The translations under genes were made by a program, and so were the position numbers. From contig CM034112.1 of assembly GCA_019914945.1 (NCBI GenBank), forward strand, positions 3,185,001 to 3,249,000: a stretch of 64,000 bases of DNA. Reading direction: 5' to 3'. The DNA comes from Typha latifolia (lineage: Eukaryota > Streptophyta > Magnoliopsida > Poales > Typhaceae). Of this stretch, positions 47,300 to 58,887 are shown one piece after another; within the stretch, counting starts at the first letter, position 1; each line of letters starts with the position of its first letter. Below the pieces are notes generated by a model. It saw only the letters and a list, made by a program, of their open reading frames with translations, searched no databases and had not been told where the DNA came from.

Positions 47300-47870
47300 A
47301 AAAAAAAATAAAGGAAATGAGGAAGAAATGGGAAGTTTTGATACTTCTCAGGCCTTTCTATGAAAACTTTAAGAAATCAACAAAAAATTAAAATTATCAA
47401 AATAATCTTGAGGGTCAAATATGTTGTCGGATGTAGTCGTTATAAAAGTTTTTAAAAGAGAGCGTCTCAGAGAAGAAAATTCTTCTTTGTATAGAAATCG
47501 AATACATATAAGGTTGCTTTCGCAATTTCTTTTACTTTTTTTAATTATTTTTTCAGGCATTAAATATAGCCTCAAGGTTTAGTATTATAATAACAATAAT
47601 AATCACAAAATATATGAAGAAGAAATGGAAAGTTTAATTTCTATGGCAATGGGGGACTACCAAGACTCAAAAACTATCAAACTCTAAACCGTCTAAACCA
47701 AAAAATTAAAAAAAAAGTATCAAAGTGATATAAAAACTTCACTCCTTACAATGAGCTCAAGGTTCAATTATCCGGTCGAATGCAGGTGTTATAAAAGTTT
47801 TGGAGAAGAGCGTCTCACGTAGAAGTTATTCTTCGTAAAAAATTAAATAATATAATCTAACTAATGCGAA
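47300..47870 (+). repeat. Two degenerate copies of a roughly 300-bp unit in tandem
   Basis: GAGGAAGAAATGGGAAGTTTT (about 47314) is echoed by GAAGAAGAAATGGAAAGTTT (about 47617), and GTTATAAAAGTTTTTAAAAG with AGAGCGTCTCAGAGAAG (about 47440) by GTTATAAAAGTTTTGGAGAA with AGAGCGTCTCACGTAGAAG (about 47790). The spacing differs slightly between copies, so indels have accumulated. Confidence 0.7.
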
Positions 47871-48419
47871 ACGGTCGACACGTGTATGAATAGAATTAAT
47901 AATTTTTGTATTCCAGAGACCTCCCAAAGATCCTTCCATGGGATATAAACCCCTAAAGTGACAACAACCATGATGCTAAAGTACATAGTGTGAAAATAGT
48001 GATACTCTCTTTTAGCAAAACAAGACCACATTAGTGGCAACTTTCACCAACATGGGCAGAAGAAATTTACTACTTGGAGAACAAGTTGCAGTATAATTTA
48101 TCTTTGAGATGCTAATCAATCAAATGAAGTACTAACACTATAATTTTTCTTACACACACACACGCATGTGTCCACATCTATATAAAGTACAAACAAGGGT
48201 TCATTTTTAATTTCCTCTAAGCGGGGCAATTGGATGGTTGACGTTGTAGGGTGAGTGGAACTTCCGTCGAACAGGTGGAGTGCATCTCCGGAAAGCAACC
48301 AATCGTATGTGAGGAGCTCTGACCCGAGGTTTTAAATCTTTTCCGTCTCTATTTACTCTTTCGCCTCGCTTCCCTTTCCCATTTTGTTTCGCTTCAGGTT
48401 TTGTTGGCTGTGTCAGTAA

Positions 48420-48540
48420 AGGTAGAGCGGAGGAGGAGGAGGAGAAGGAGGGGGAGGAGGACAAAGCTGCCTCTTTTGGTTCGTATCTCTTCTCTGGGCA
48501 CGACGATAATTGCAGGAGTGAGGAACCCATCTCACTGAGG
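48420..48540 (+). other. Possible 5' exon of the BTB/POZ gene
   Basis: A GAG-rich, CpG-containing stretch ends at a good donor, CACTGAG|GTATGATT (48539/48540), and opens an A/T-rich intron-like region. A plus-strand frame reads EDKAASFGSYLFSGHDDNC but has no clear ATG, so it may be 5' UTR. The linked acceptor would be near 54810 (CTGCAG or ATGTAG). Also, an open minus-strand frame of 107 codons overlaps; which, if any, is translated cannot be decided here. Confidence 0.3.
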
Positions 48541-48672
48541 TATGATTCTTTTTTGGCTTCTGTTGGTGTTTCCTTAATCTGGTTAGTAAAAAGTCTCGTC
48601 TTTGTTAACTAGGCTGGTCCGATTCTTAGAAAGGATGGTTTTGGAAGTGGAAGAGAATAGTTTTTTTTTTTT

Positions 48673-48697
48673 GGGGGAGGGGGTGGGGGGATGGGGG
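48673..48697 (+). repeat. G-quadruplex motif
   Basis: Four runs of five or six G separated by A, T and AT, preceded by a run of T. On the plus strand, about 130 bp after the donor of the proposed BTB-gene 5' exon. Confidence 0.85.
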
Positions 48698-51600
48698 CAA
48701 TGGCGTTTTATGGAGGAAAGTTAGCAGTTTTGAGCTTGTTTGGTCAAGATCAGATTAGGACTGGATGGTTGGAGAGTTTTCTGGATGTTGCATGGTTTCG
48801 TCCTTTGGAGTTCATATAATAGAGATAAGGAGTTAGATTCTAGAATAGTTTTTTTTTAGTAAAGTTGTAAAGGAATGTTCTTGATACCATTACCTGAAAG
48901 CGTGCTGGTATTTTAAATTTGTTCAGTCTATCATGCTGGTATTTTAGATTTGTGCAGTCTGTGTGTGGAACATTAAGATAGCATTAAGTGTTATTTTTAT
49001 GTCGAATGTTGCCTGATTGGCTTACACGCGATATCAAGTATTATGTGATAACACGTTCCTTTTGCTTGGGCTTTTTCTTCTGACAACTGGGATTTGTAGA
49101 TTTAGGTGAGGAAGATTATATTTAAGTAATATTTGGTACATTGAATGAGGCAAGATAGTTTAATATCATGGCTAAGTATATAGTAAATTTTTTCTGTCGT
49201 ATTATTTTACAATCCAAGACTATATTCTGTGGATATGTATCATAAGAGCCTTCTTCAGGATAAAGTTATTAAGCCTACTTATGATTTTCTACTATTATAG
49301 CTCTTAAAGCAGAAAGAATCTCTTTATCAGGTGTGGCCTCTTATCGACATTTCAGGATTACTTGGTTCCAAAAGAAATTAATTTATTATGTATAGAGATC
49401 TGTAGCTTTCATTTAGTAACTGTTTGTAGCATGCAGTACATAGCTTTGGATGTATTTGTCACATTTTTATCTCTCCTGATGCCAAAATCCTCATCTATCA
49501 AATTCTAGTATTTTGGCTTTTTTTTCACTGATATGCTACTCCAGTGTTTTTGCCTATGTCACCATTTATCCCTTTTTTGATGACTTCCTGTTTGATGTTC
49601 TTTTCTGTATAACTATGATTACTACTACTGGTGGAGCACACTCACAGGTAATGCATGTGACATGCTGTTAAGATAACTAAATAACCATGAATCAACTAGT
49701 GCTGAACCATAATAGATGCTGGATGCCATTCTTGATAGGATGTGAAAGACATTGTCCTGGTTACCTTCTAAGGTATCGTCATACAGTTCAACTTCATAGT
49801 TCACTATAGGTTACCCTTGATAATGATGCTGTTGACTCATCTTTACATTTCTTTTGCTAATCTCTCAAGTTTATGTTATATTTATATTGCTGAATGACTC
49901 AAGTTTTCTTTTAATTACCTCAGACAACTTGAAACAAACAAAGACACAATTTGGAAAGAGAAATTATGAATAGAACTTCTTCTTAGATTTATTTTGGTTT
50001 ATAGTTATTGGGACCATCTCTGTAAAGAATTACATTGCTTAAGTTGAAGCTGAACATGGACAATTGTCTTTCTTTGGGATGTTTTATCTTTTATGTGAAC
50101 AAACAAACAATACTATATTTATCTTTACTGAGCTACATGTATCAGTTCCTCTTTCTAATTTATGCAACTCTTACTGACTGATCTTCTTGATTCCTTGGCA
50201 TTATATCTAGCAAAACCATAACAAACGAAAAGGAGGTAGACTCTGAAGAAAACTAGAAAGTAAGAACAAAAGTTATATATATATATATAAAGTTTTATAT
50301 TGTTGGACAGATTGCTTACATTATAAACGGGCATTAAGAATATCTTTGTATTTTAATTTGTTTATGAGTTATGCAAACGACTCTTCTAGTATACTATTTA
50401 CCTTCTCACTGTTTGGTTGCAAATTATGCTTGCAATACAGGAGCAGTTATGCTTTCCGTATCAGTTGCTGACCTTTTACTATGAATGGGTCCTATGTTAT
50501 AATCTTCTGTATCTGCATGCAGTAGAGAAGTGATATATGTAAAATTTATCATATTTGCAAGTTATTAAGTTCCTCCATACTACAACTGTTCTACAGTTGA
50601 GAACTACTTTTTAGCTATTTGTGTTCATATAGCTGAGCTGAATTTATATCCCTCTTTCTATATTTAAAAGTTGGATGTGACAATTGGTATCACCATTGTC
50701 AATTTTACATGTCGCATCAACTAGATTGATTGCTTAGTGTTGGTAAAGTACTGGTTTTAATTTTGTCTAGCCTGGTTCAAGGATTTTCTAATATATCAGC
50801 ACTGTTATTTTGCCTTATCCATCGCATGTGGTCAACTTCTATTCCAGTACAAATTCCATTATTTCTTGAGAGAATTGCTGATATTAATTACCACCATATT
50901 TTTTGCAACTTTGTTTCCCAGGTACTCCATTCCTTAGAAGAGACCCAGATGTAGTGATATCATTCTCACATTGTTTCAAGTATGTAGAGACTTATAATAA
51001 AACTCTATCTCACTGAAGACAACCTCTTATCCTCAGTTGTGGGTGTGCCATTTTGAGTCTTTGACTAATTTTTCTGATTATGACGCCACTTATATTTTCC
51101 TTTTTAATCATTAAAAAGCTCAAAGTCTAGATATGGTTTGGATAAAAAGTCAATCCTCTCTTGATACAAAGATACTTGGGGCCTACAAAGTTTTTTACCC
51201 AATATACTAAACCACTTAGTATAGGCTCCAAGCTATTGCGCTTTGAGCTAAATGTCGCTGAGCCATTGTTCCAAGTTATCATGCCGCCGAGCCATCTCTT
51301 GAAACCATCGTGCTGCCGAGCTTGTCGAAGCCTACGCACCATCGAACCAAGCCAAGCCATCAAAGCCATCTCCACCTAACCAATTATTGTTGCTACAATA
51401 CATTGGTTAGAGTCGATCCTACGATCTCCATCATCATAGGAGAGGTATCGAACCAAGTACCAACTTTTTAAAGTTGGTTGGTACACCATTTATATTTAGA
51501 TTATTGATTCTTCATTCTGGAGGTCCATCATAACATCAAAACAGTGCCCTGATATTGCTTGTAGTTTATCTACTATAAGATAGAGATGATGGAAGACAAA

Positions 51601-52326
51601 AATCTAGTAGATTTTATATAGTCTTATACTAAGGGTTATTAGACTTATTTATTTTTCTGAAAGTAATCTAGCATCATACTATTCATGGTACTGTAATTGT
51701 CGGCATTGTAGCAGGGAATAGTGCCGACGAATATTTTATTATTATTTTGAAGGAGTCCTAAATAGTGTACATTAGGGTTTGTTTAAGTAACCTAAAGAGT
51801 CCTCTTAGATTAAAAGTGTATTTTAGATTATTCCTATAAAAAGCTACATCTGACAAGCAGATGATGAAATTACGAAAAGAAGTTTCTTTTGGGTAGGTGC
51901 TATCTCTTTCTCTTTCTCCCTCTTATTCCTTATCTATTATCTTTCTCTCTAAATTATCACTCTCTTGTTCTCTTCATCTTTTACCTTTTTTGTACCTCTT
52001 TATTTATCTCTATTAGAAGATTCACCATCAAATTGTAGGACCCCTACATTGTCCTACGTTATATTTTGTCTTAACTAGAAAAGGAATTTGGGCATAAAGA
52101 TATAACTAACAATATTAAGCTATCTGTTGCTTTGTTAATTTCTCCCTCCTTTTCAGAATAATTTCATTTAATATGAAGATTTTCGTGCATATGTAGACTG
52201 TAATTCTTTTTTACCTTGGTCATTTGATGTTGAAGATGTGGGCTATCCTGATTGTATTTGGCTCACAAAGTGTTTTGGTATGTAATCAGTCCCTACCTCT
52301 TGAATCCATATATCCTTCTGATGATT
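48698..52326. other. Intron-like or upstream region of the BTB/POZ gene
   Basis: AT/T-rich, no gene. At about 51120-51480 a more GC-rich block with repeated GAGCCAT and GCCGAGC words, and at about 51690-52000 a stretch with a TATAAAA-like box and CT-rich tail, look like pieces of LTR-type repeats; neither could be delimited. Confidence 0.45.
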
Positions 52327-52331
52327 GAATA
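52327..52331. repeat. Target-site duplication GAATA of the second solo LTR
   Basis: GAATA at 52327-52331 recurs exactly at 54022-54026, immediately outside the TG...CA ends. Confidence 0.92.
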
Positions 52332-54021
52332 TGAAACATCAACCTCCAAAAATCATGTGTCTTTTATGTGGAAAAAATTCACGTGACTCTCACATAACCT
52401 GCTAGTGTAATATTCTCATAAAGTATCTAAAATAGATCTAAAATACCATAACAATTTAAGCAAATAATAAAAAATTACAAGTATCACAGGCCTCAACAAG
52501 CCTCCAGGAATATATGTCCATATATAAACTTAAAACATAAAAACTCTCGCAGGGACTAAAGTCTAACCAGGAAGAAAAGAATAAGCAATACTAATAAGAA
52601 AATAAATCCGCTATTCTTCGATATCAACATCCTTCATATTTAATTCTGAAATGTTTCTACAAAAAAGACGGTGAGCACATGACCTAGCAAGTAGAATCTA
52701 ATAATAGTCTATGAACAATGTATTGCATGATAAATAGAAATGCATGTTCATAATTATCAACATATCGAGGTAAATGTGTACAATGTAATTTGCAACAAAT
52801 TTTTATTTACTCATAACACACATAACTGCATAATATCATCATAACTCAATGTGTCATAATCCACATAACAACCATGTCAATGATGTCATAATCCACATAG
52901 CAAATATAATAATGAGGACTAGTCATCTAGTAGTAATATTGCCCGTATATTTTTGGCGACGTTGCATATGACCAATTGTCTATGGTCATTAGACTAAAGA
53001 CTTCAGTCGTAGGCCTATCATCATCAACATCATTACCGCTCTAGTAAATCATTACATATAGCATAATCATTACTTATAGCAGAATCATCGCACATAGCAG
53101 AATCATCGCATATAGTGGGAAAGAGGTCATAGCTCAATGGACGCTCTGACCTTGCATCATCGGATACTGTTAGAGCTATAACCCTATAACCCTATCTCTC
53201 AAACATCTTTCTACTATAATCTTATACTAGTTTCCAAACAAGGCAATATAATCACCTAAATGCTTCAGCAGCTAACAAGCTCAACTGTAGACCGTTAATA
53301 TGATAATGCTATATAATACACTCTACTCTTAACCCTGGGCTGAGCGGGTGAGAATAGTACTGCCTAATTGGGACTAGACTAATAATGATATGTGTATGTG
53401 GTGTCATGTCTTCTATTACCTTATTACATCATGATTATCAAGATAACATGTCATAACTAAGTATGGAGTCTATCATAAATAAAGGGATAAATAATAAATA
53501 ATGCATGTAAAAATAATAAATAATGACATAAAGTAATTATCATCACAATAATTACATCATTCATAGACTAACATATGATCTAACTCGCTTGAAATATCTC
53601 TAGAATCTGTCTAACTCTTGGACTCCTCCTGAATCTCGAGATTCTCCTCGTACAGTAATGGGTCTGTGGATCAGACTGCAGGGTTAGTTTGGTCCGCCGG
53701 TGCTCCGGTGATCCGCAGCCCTCATCAAGCTCTTTGGCGGCACGAAACAAAGAAAAGAGAGAGAAAGAAAGGAATGAGGGAGAAAAGAGTGGTTGGGAAA
53801 AAGAAAAGGGTCGACGGGTTAGGTTTTTATAGAGACAAGGGGGAGGGGGCGGAATGGAGTCCGAACTCCACTCCGGTGCCTATCTCTCCCGCCTCTAGCG
53901 ACTAACTGTGAGATGTGGGGGAAGAGTGGAAGAAGTCAGCGCAGGTGCTTGGCGAGTGTGCTGCGGTTGGAGTGCACGCGCATGGCTTGTGCGCTGAATT
54001 TTTTTTTTTTTTTGTGTTACA
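52332..54021 (-). mobile_element. Solo LTR, same family as 14476-17397, short form
   Basis: Read on the minus strand it begins TGTAACACAAAA and ends GGTTGATGTTTCA, with the GAATA duplication outside. It aligns along its length with the other solo LTR: the GTGCACGCG start region, GGAGCACCGGC, AGAATCTCGA, AGGCAGT, CCTACGACTG, TAATGA and TTGAGGCCTGTGAT blocks. At 1,690 bp it lacks the 1,236-bp segment present in the other copy. A TATA box (TCTATAAAAACC on the minus strand, 53824-53835) is well preserved here. Confidence 0.9.
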
Positions 54022-54247
54022 GAATAAATAGGAAGAACAATTTCCTAGTAGTGCACCTAAATTCATTTTAATAGGGAAATATAAAATTACCCATTAACTT
54101 TTATTGTAGAATATCAACTTAGGTTCTCTTTAGAGTTTGTTGGAAATATTAGTTATCCTGTATATACTACATTAATTTCTTCCTGGTCACCTAAATATTC
54201 TACCAATGATTGGATAAGTTAGGAGAGACATTTCTAAGAATTTTTAG

Positions 54248-54640
54248 GGTATTTTATAAATCACATCTTACATTTTACCTATCTTATGATTGACACTTGT
54301 CTTTGACGATTTTGTAACCTGACCCTTCTTTTTTCTCTATAATTCTCATTTAACACCCTAGCGTTATTTTGACTAATTGATATCAACTAAATTACTAAAA
54401 TATCCTCAACATTATTTTTCTCCCTCTCTGTCCTTTTTTTTATGAAGGCATGGGTAATTTAGGTATATATAAATTATTTTATATATTATAACGGAATATT
54501 TCTTTGCTAGTACGTTTAAATTAATGGAGGGTATTAAATGAAAATTATAAAGAAAAAATAGAGGTCGGGTTACAAAAATCTCAAAAACAGGGTGTGAATC
54601 ACAAAATAGATAAAATGTAAGGTGTGATTTGTAAAATTCC
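54248..54640. mobile_element. Long-TIR MITE, family A copy 2
   Basis: Left arm GGTATTTTATAAATCACATC and inverted right arm GGAATTTTACAAATCACACC continue in parallel for about 110 bp (TTTTTTCTCTATAATTCTCA against TTTTTTCTTTATAATTTTCA). Related to the element at 9513-10042 through TTTTACCTAT, TTTTGTAACC and CTCTATAATT words. No clean target duplication. Confidence 0.75.
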
Positions 54641-54704
54641 TAATTTTATAATAGATTATCAACTTTCAGATCTTTGTAAAGCGTGTTGGAAAGACCGCTT
54701 GTTG

Positions 54705-54727
54705 CATATATATATATATATATATAC
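54705..54727. repeat. (TA)n microsatellite upstream of BTB/POZ gene
   Basis: About 11 TA units, 155 bp before the ATG; may serve as a TATA-rich promoter or lie in the intron. Confidence 0.85.
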
Positions 54728-54881
54728 TGTAGGCATATTTTGTGCCATGTTTGAGTTTATTTCTTTAACTGGGAACTGAAAACTGAAGGCAGTTCATTCT
54801 CTTCCTGCAGTCATGTAGCATCTAGAAGAGCACCTCACTGCACATGTTGAGAATGAATTTCATAAGAAATTCAACGAGCAT

Positions 54882-56189
54882 ATGGACCAATACAAGGAAG
54901 CTGAGACATACAAGTTCGGTGATCAAACAACGAGTGATATCATTGTTCATTTAAGAAACAAGGATAGGAGACCAGAGTGGTTTCACTGCCACTCATTCAT
55001 TCTGACAAAAAGAGAGCAAGTTTTTGCAGATTGGTTTTCTAGAAATCGTCACAGTCTCTCTAATGATTGTATTGAAATTCAGTGCTCACGATCCAAGTAT
55101 GACCATTATGCTAAACTCTTGAAACTGCTATATCTCTCACAAGATTCACTTTTAGACTCGTGGGATTCTGTTAAATCTACCCTTGGTATTCTTCAAGCAT
55201 CAGTTACTCTTCAATGTGAATCCATAATGCGTAGCTGCATCCAGTATTTAGAGGCTGTACCTTGGGACGAAAAGGAGGAGGGAGAGATTGTAAAATTAGT
55301 TCCATCCCTAGGCCCAGAAGCCTTGCCTATATTGTCTCGTATACAGCCTGTCAATACAAATGCCATAAAGAATGTTTTCCTATCTGCCATCCGCTTTGCT
55401 ACAACAATGGACACTTCCTCCCCTCCACTCTCAGTTGAACTGAAGACTTCTGCTCAGGAACAAATTGAATACATGCTTCTGGATGATGAAGAAACTCCTC
55501 TGGTTGCTGTGGATGAAGATGTGAAGTGTGAGCTGCAGAGCAGCCTTGAAAAGATGTTTACCACATTCAAGATGGCTCTAGATTTACTGGTCCCAGAATA
55601 TGATAAATCACCTGAGCAGTCCGAGCAGAGAGTGTTGCAAAGCCTGTCAGACCTTGAGTGGATCTGCAATATACTTTCTAAATTTGATTTAATGAAGGAC
55701 TTCATTTCCAGCTGGATGCATATCTCTGATCATGTCCTGGAAGTACTCCAAGATGAAAAATATGATTGTAGCTTGTGGGCAGTGAAAGCTAAGCTGATAG
55801 AAGTGACTGGAAAGGCTTTGGAAGCTATTGGTTATGGCAGTGTAATTCTTCCAGCACCATCCAGGATTCAGTTCCTTAAGACATGGCTTCCATACATAAG
55901 GAAGATGAAGCCTTTGCTGGATTCCAAGAATGCAGAGGATGAGATGTTCTCTTATAAGATGGACGGCGATCTGTGTCAGAATATTGAGGGTGCAATTGTT
56001 TCTCTGGTGCTGGCATTGCCATCTAGTGATCAAGCAGATGTTTTAGCAGACTGGATCAACCGTAGCGAGCAGTTGAACTACCCTGATCTAAGTGAGGCAT
56101 TTGATGTGTGGAGCTACAGGACCAAAACTGCAAAGAGGAGGCTGATGGTAGGCCTCAATGGAGTTGGCAATCAATCTGTGAGATTGTAA
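54882..56189 (+). CDS. BTB/POZ domain protein (At3g05675-like)
   Basis: Uninterrupted 435-residue frame. Residues about 8-115 form a plant-type BTB domain: YKFGDQTTSDIIVHLRNKD, then WFHCHSFILTKREQVFADWF, with the CHS-x-I-L motif typical of this subfamily. The remainder is a helical region conserved in At3g05675/At1g63850-type proteins (for example LEWICNILSKFDLMKDFI and LPYIRKMKPLLD), of a length close to At3g05675. Such BTB proteins are possible CUL3 substrate adaptors; partner unknown. In-frame codons continue upstream (HLEEHLTAHVENEF) to a TAG at 54814-ish, so a spliced upstream exon is possible, but the ATG here directly precedes the conserved part. No defects seen. Confidence 0.92.
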   Translation: MDQYKEAETYKFGDQTTSDIIVHLRNKDRRPEWFHCHSFILTKREQVFADWFSRNRHSLSNDCIEIQCSRSKYDHYAKLLKLLYLSQDSLLDSWDSVKSTLGILQASVTLQCESIMRSCIQYLEAVPWDEKEEGEIVKLVPSLGPEALPILSRIQPVNTNAIKNVFLSAIRFATTMDTSSPPLSVELKTSAQEQIEYMLLDDEETPLVAVDEDVKCELQSSLEKMFTTFKMALDLLVPEYDKSPEQSEQRVLQSLSDLEWICNILSKFDLMKDFISSWMHISDHVLEVLQDEKYDCSLWAVKAKLIEVTGKALEAIGYGSVILPAPSRIQFLKTWLPYIRKMKPLLDSKNAEDEMFSYKMDGDLCQNIEGAIVSLVLALPSSDQADVLADWINRSEQLNYPDLSEAFDVWSYRTKTAKRRLMVGLNGVGNQSVRL

Positions 56190-57465
56190 TCTGATATCAC
56201 AGTTTAATTTATGTCCTATTTAGATGAACTAAGCTCGATAAATTGGTCATAAAAGATTTTTGGTGGTTGTTTTTATTTCTCCAGTAGGAGGCCAACTAAA
56301 CTTTTTATATAATGAGTTATAAGAAGGCAGCAATGAAGTATGGCAGTGCTTCTATTCAAGCTTACATCTGCTTATATTTGATGCAAGCTTCTCTTCGTAT
56401 GCAAGTTTTGATGTGAAGAATGTTTCTTTTCTAAAATGTTGTCTAAATTGTTGGTTTCTTCATTGATTTGATGCCTCATGCCTTTGTATGATAAAGATGA
56501 CAGAAAGATATTACATTACTTTTTGCATCATTGCGTTGTTTATTAATTTCTCATTAAATTTAACTAGTATTGAGAGCTTGTTTTAGGAGAACCTAACCTC
56601 ACATTAGATGATGGTGATGCAATCTTTGTGTTGTATTGCCATGAATCTTCAACTACTAGCTTCTAGTAGTCATTCCAAAGTATATTTAGTGCATGCATGC
56701 TTGCTAGTTGCTACTCTGTTTATGTTAGCTTGAACACTATATAAATCTTGGTCTGAGGTGATGATCTCCATATTTTGCATCACATTAGTGAAATGGCTTT
56801 ATGATAATTACCTCTTGACCATCAGAGAAGAGTGGTAGAGTCCTGAGCCAACTCATTTGACATTTTTATCTTCTAGTTTTCATACAGTTCTCTTATTTAA
56901 TGATATTTTTTTTATTTTTTCTACTATATTGTTGAGGCTTAACCTTATATGTATTAAAAAGTAATTGGGAGAATAGTTGTGCAAACCAAAATTAAACAAA
57001 CATTTTGAAGCGTATATATGTACTTAAATATTAACTTTAGAGGAGTATACACATAAATAAGAGATGTTTTAAGTTCTCAATTAGTATACTGTTACACAAG
57101 AAAACTAAGATGCACATTATATTAGCATGCATAAAGGTGACCTATTCTCGATATGCTATTGAACCTTGAAAATGTCTTTTATTGCTGTAACGAAGACATA
57201 CAGGAGTATAATTATCAATAAGATAATAATATAATACATGGAAGGAAAGATAGTACACGTAACTAGTTAGGCCCTTTATATATAGAAATATTTTTTATCG
57301 GTATAATATCTTATATAGTTATCTATAAGAAGAAATTATAGATTTTAGGATGGATTGATTATATATTACTATGAACTAAAGATTGTGGCATGAGGAACCT
57401 TGGCTCAGTGGTATATATCTCTACAAGCTTTGAGTGTTAAAATAAAAGTCTTTTTAACACTAGAA

Positions 57466-57537
57466 ATTAATACCTCTAATTATTATTTATCACTCGCCTA
57501 TATTAATACCTCTAATTATTATTTATCACTCGCCTAT
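57466..57537. repeat. 36-bp perfect tandem duplication
   Basis: The unit ATTAATACCTCTAATTATTA... ending CACTCGCCTAT occurs twice without a mismatch. A partial third match (ATTTATCACTCGCCT) lies at about 57602-57616. Confidence 0.93.
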
Positions 57538-57982
57538 ATGTTCTTAACATATGCAGTCCCTATATTTTACTTTTATTATTATTTATACTCTATCACGTAG
57601 ATATTTATCACTCGCCTCAACATTTTGTTTTTAATGGCTTAAAAATGCCCTGACATCATATATTTGAGTTAAATTAAGCATAGATGTAAAATAATATTTA
57701 TACCTCTAATTAAGGAGCTCATACAAATCAAGCCAAACACCACCTCATCTCTTATAAGCCGTCTCATTATCTTCTTCCTTAACTTTACGTAATCTTCCTC
57801 CCATCCTCTCTATCCCCACTCCCACCCTATTAATTTTTCTCCTTCCCTTTTAGCATCTCTTATCTGTTCACCTCGACTTATAAGTATTAAGAACTTCATC
57901 GAACAAGACCACTCTCGAGCAAAGTTTTGAGTCTTGCCCACGAGTTGAAACGGGTGAGAGAGTGAAGAGATGAGAGATGGCA

Positions 57983-58007
57983 AAAGAAGAAGAAGAAGAA
58001 GAAGAAA
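57983..58007. repeat. (GAA)n microsatellite
   Basis: About eight GAA units. Confidence 0.8.
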
Positions 58008-58812
58008 ATGTGGTTTAATGGGTGGGGGAGAAGTGAGGGAAGAATGAGTAGAGTTTGAAGATAGTGAGTTAGCTCATGACAGGTACTTTGGGTCATTAAT
58101 TGTTTTAATTTTGAAAGTAAATATTCTATATATAATTGATCTATTGATGCTGGGTTAAGTTAAACTCAGAGTATTTTTGAAGAATTAAAAGCAAAATAGA
58201 AGGGCTGAATAATAAATCTTCAAAATTAAGGCATGAGAGATAACAGAAGCAATCCTAGAGTGTTTTAGATAAATTTTCCTAGATTCTAATCTTATGATGT
58301 CTCTAATTTTTGTTGGATTCTCTAGTTTGAGAGCCAATAACCTAGGGATAAAAAATAAGAGATACAAAAGTGATAAAAGAGGCTCTAAATTAGATTTCTT
58401 TAAAATACATTTAATTCCTAGTGGTATATATGCACCAATAATGGTGATCATAAATACTTCTCATGTATCAATGTTGATAATTCATTAACACAATATGCAT
58501 CAAGCTGTACCAAATGTGATGACAAACACATTAATCCATGCTATATATAAAATGAATTCATGTAATACTTGTCCTTTCTCTGAATCATCAAGCATTAAAC
58601 TTTAGCACAAAATATTAATTATGATAGATAACAGATGCTCTCATAGTCTCATTGAAAGGATTCATGAAATCAATCCCAAACATATATAGTTATATAAAAG
58701 GATAGATACCGTTCAACAAGTAGTCCTTCTGATAATTGCTTCACTATTTCAAAGAAAACAAGGAAATAAAACGAAAAAGAAAAGAAACAAATAAAGCCAC
58801 ACATATTCACAA

Positions 58813-58830
58813 ACACACACACACACACAC
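58813..58830. repeat. (CA)n microsatellite
   Basis: Nine CA units, in the probable 3' UTR region of the U-box gene. Confidence 0.8.
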
Positions 58831-58887
58831 AAAAACTATAGAAAGGTACGTATGTATATATATCCAAGCCATCAAAACCCTAAAGCT

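Larger units (their letters stand above)
56190..58887. other. Spacer between BTB/POZ and U-box genes
   Basis: The BTB/POZ 3' UTR is at the left; the U-box gene 3' UTR at the right. Holds a 36-bp tandem duplication (57466-57537), a GAA run (57983-58007) and a CA run (58813-58830). No gene recognised. Confidence 0.5.

Noticed and set aside
47369..47575. 68-codon minus-strand frame in the degenerate repeat
   Set aside because: No similarity, and the frame is not kept in the second copy of the repeat.
57390..57460. tRNA-like D-arm GGCTCAGTGGTA
   Set aside because: No matching acceptor stem, anticodon stem or T-arm (GGTTCGA-like) in the following 80 bp.
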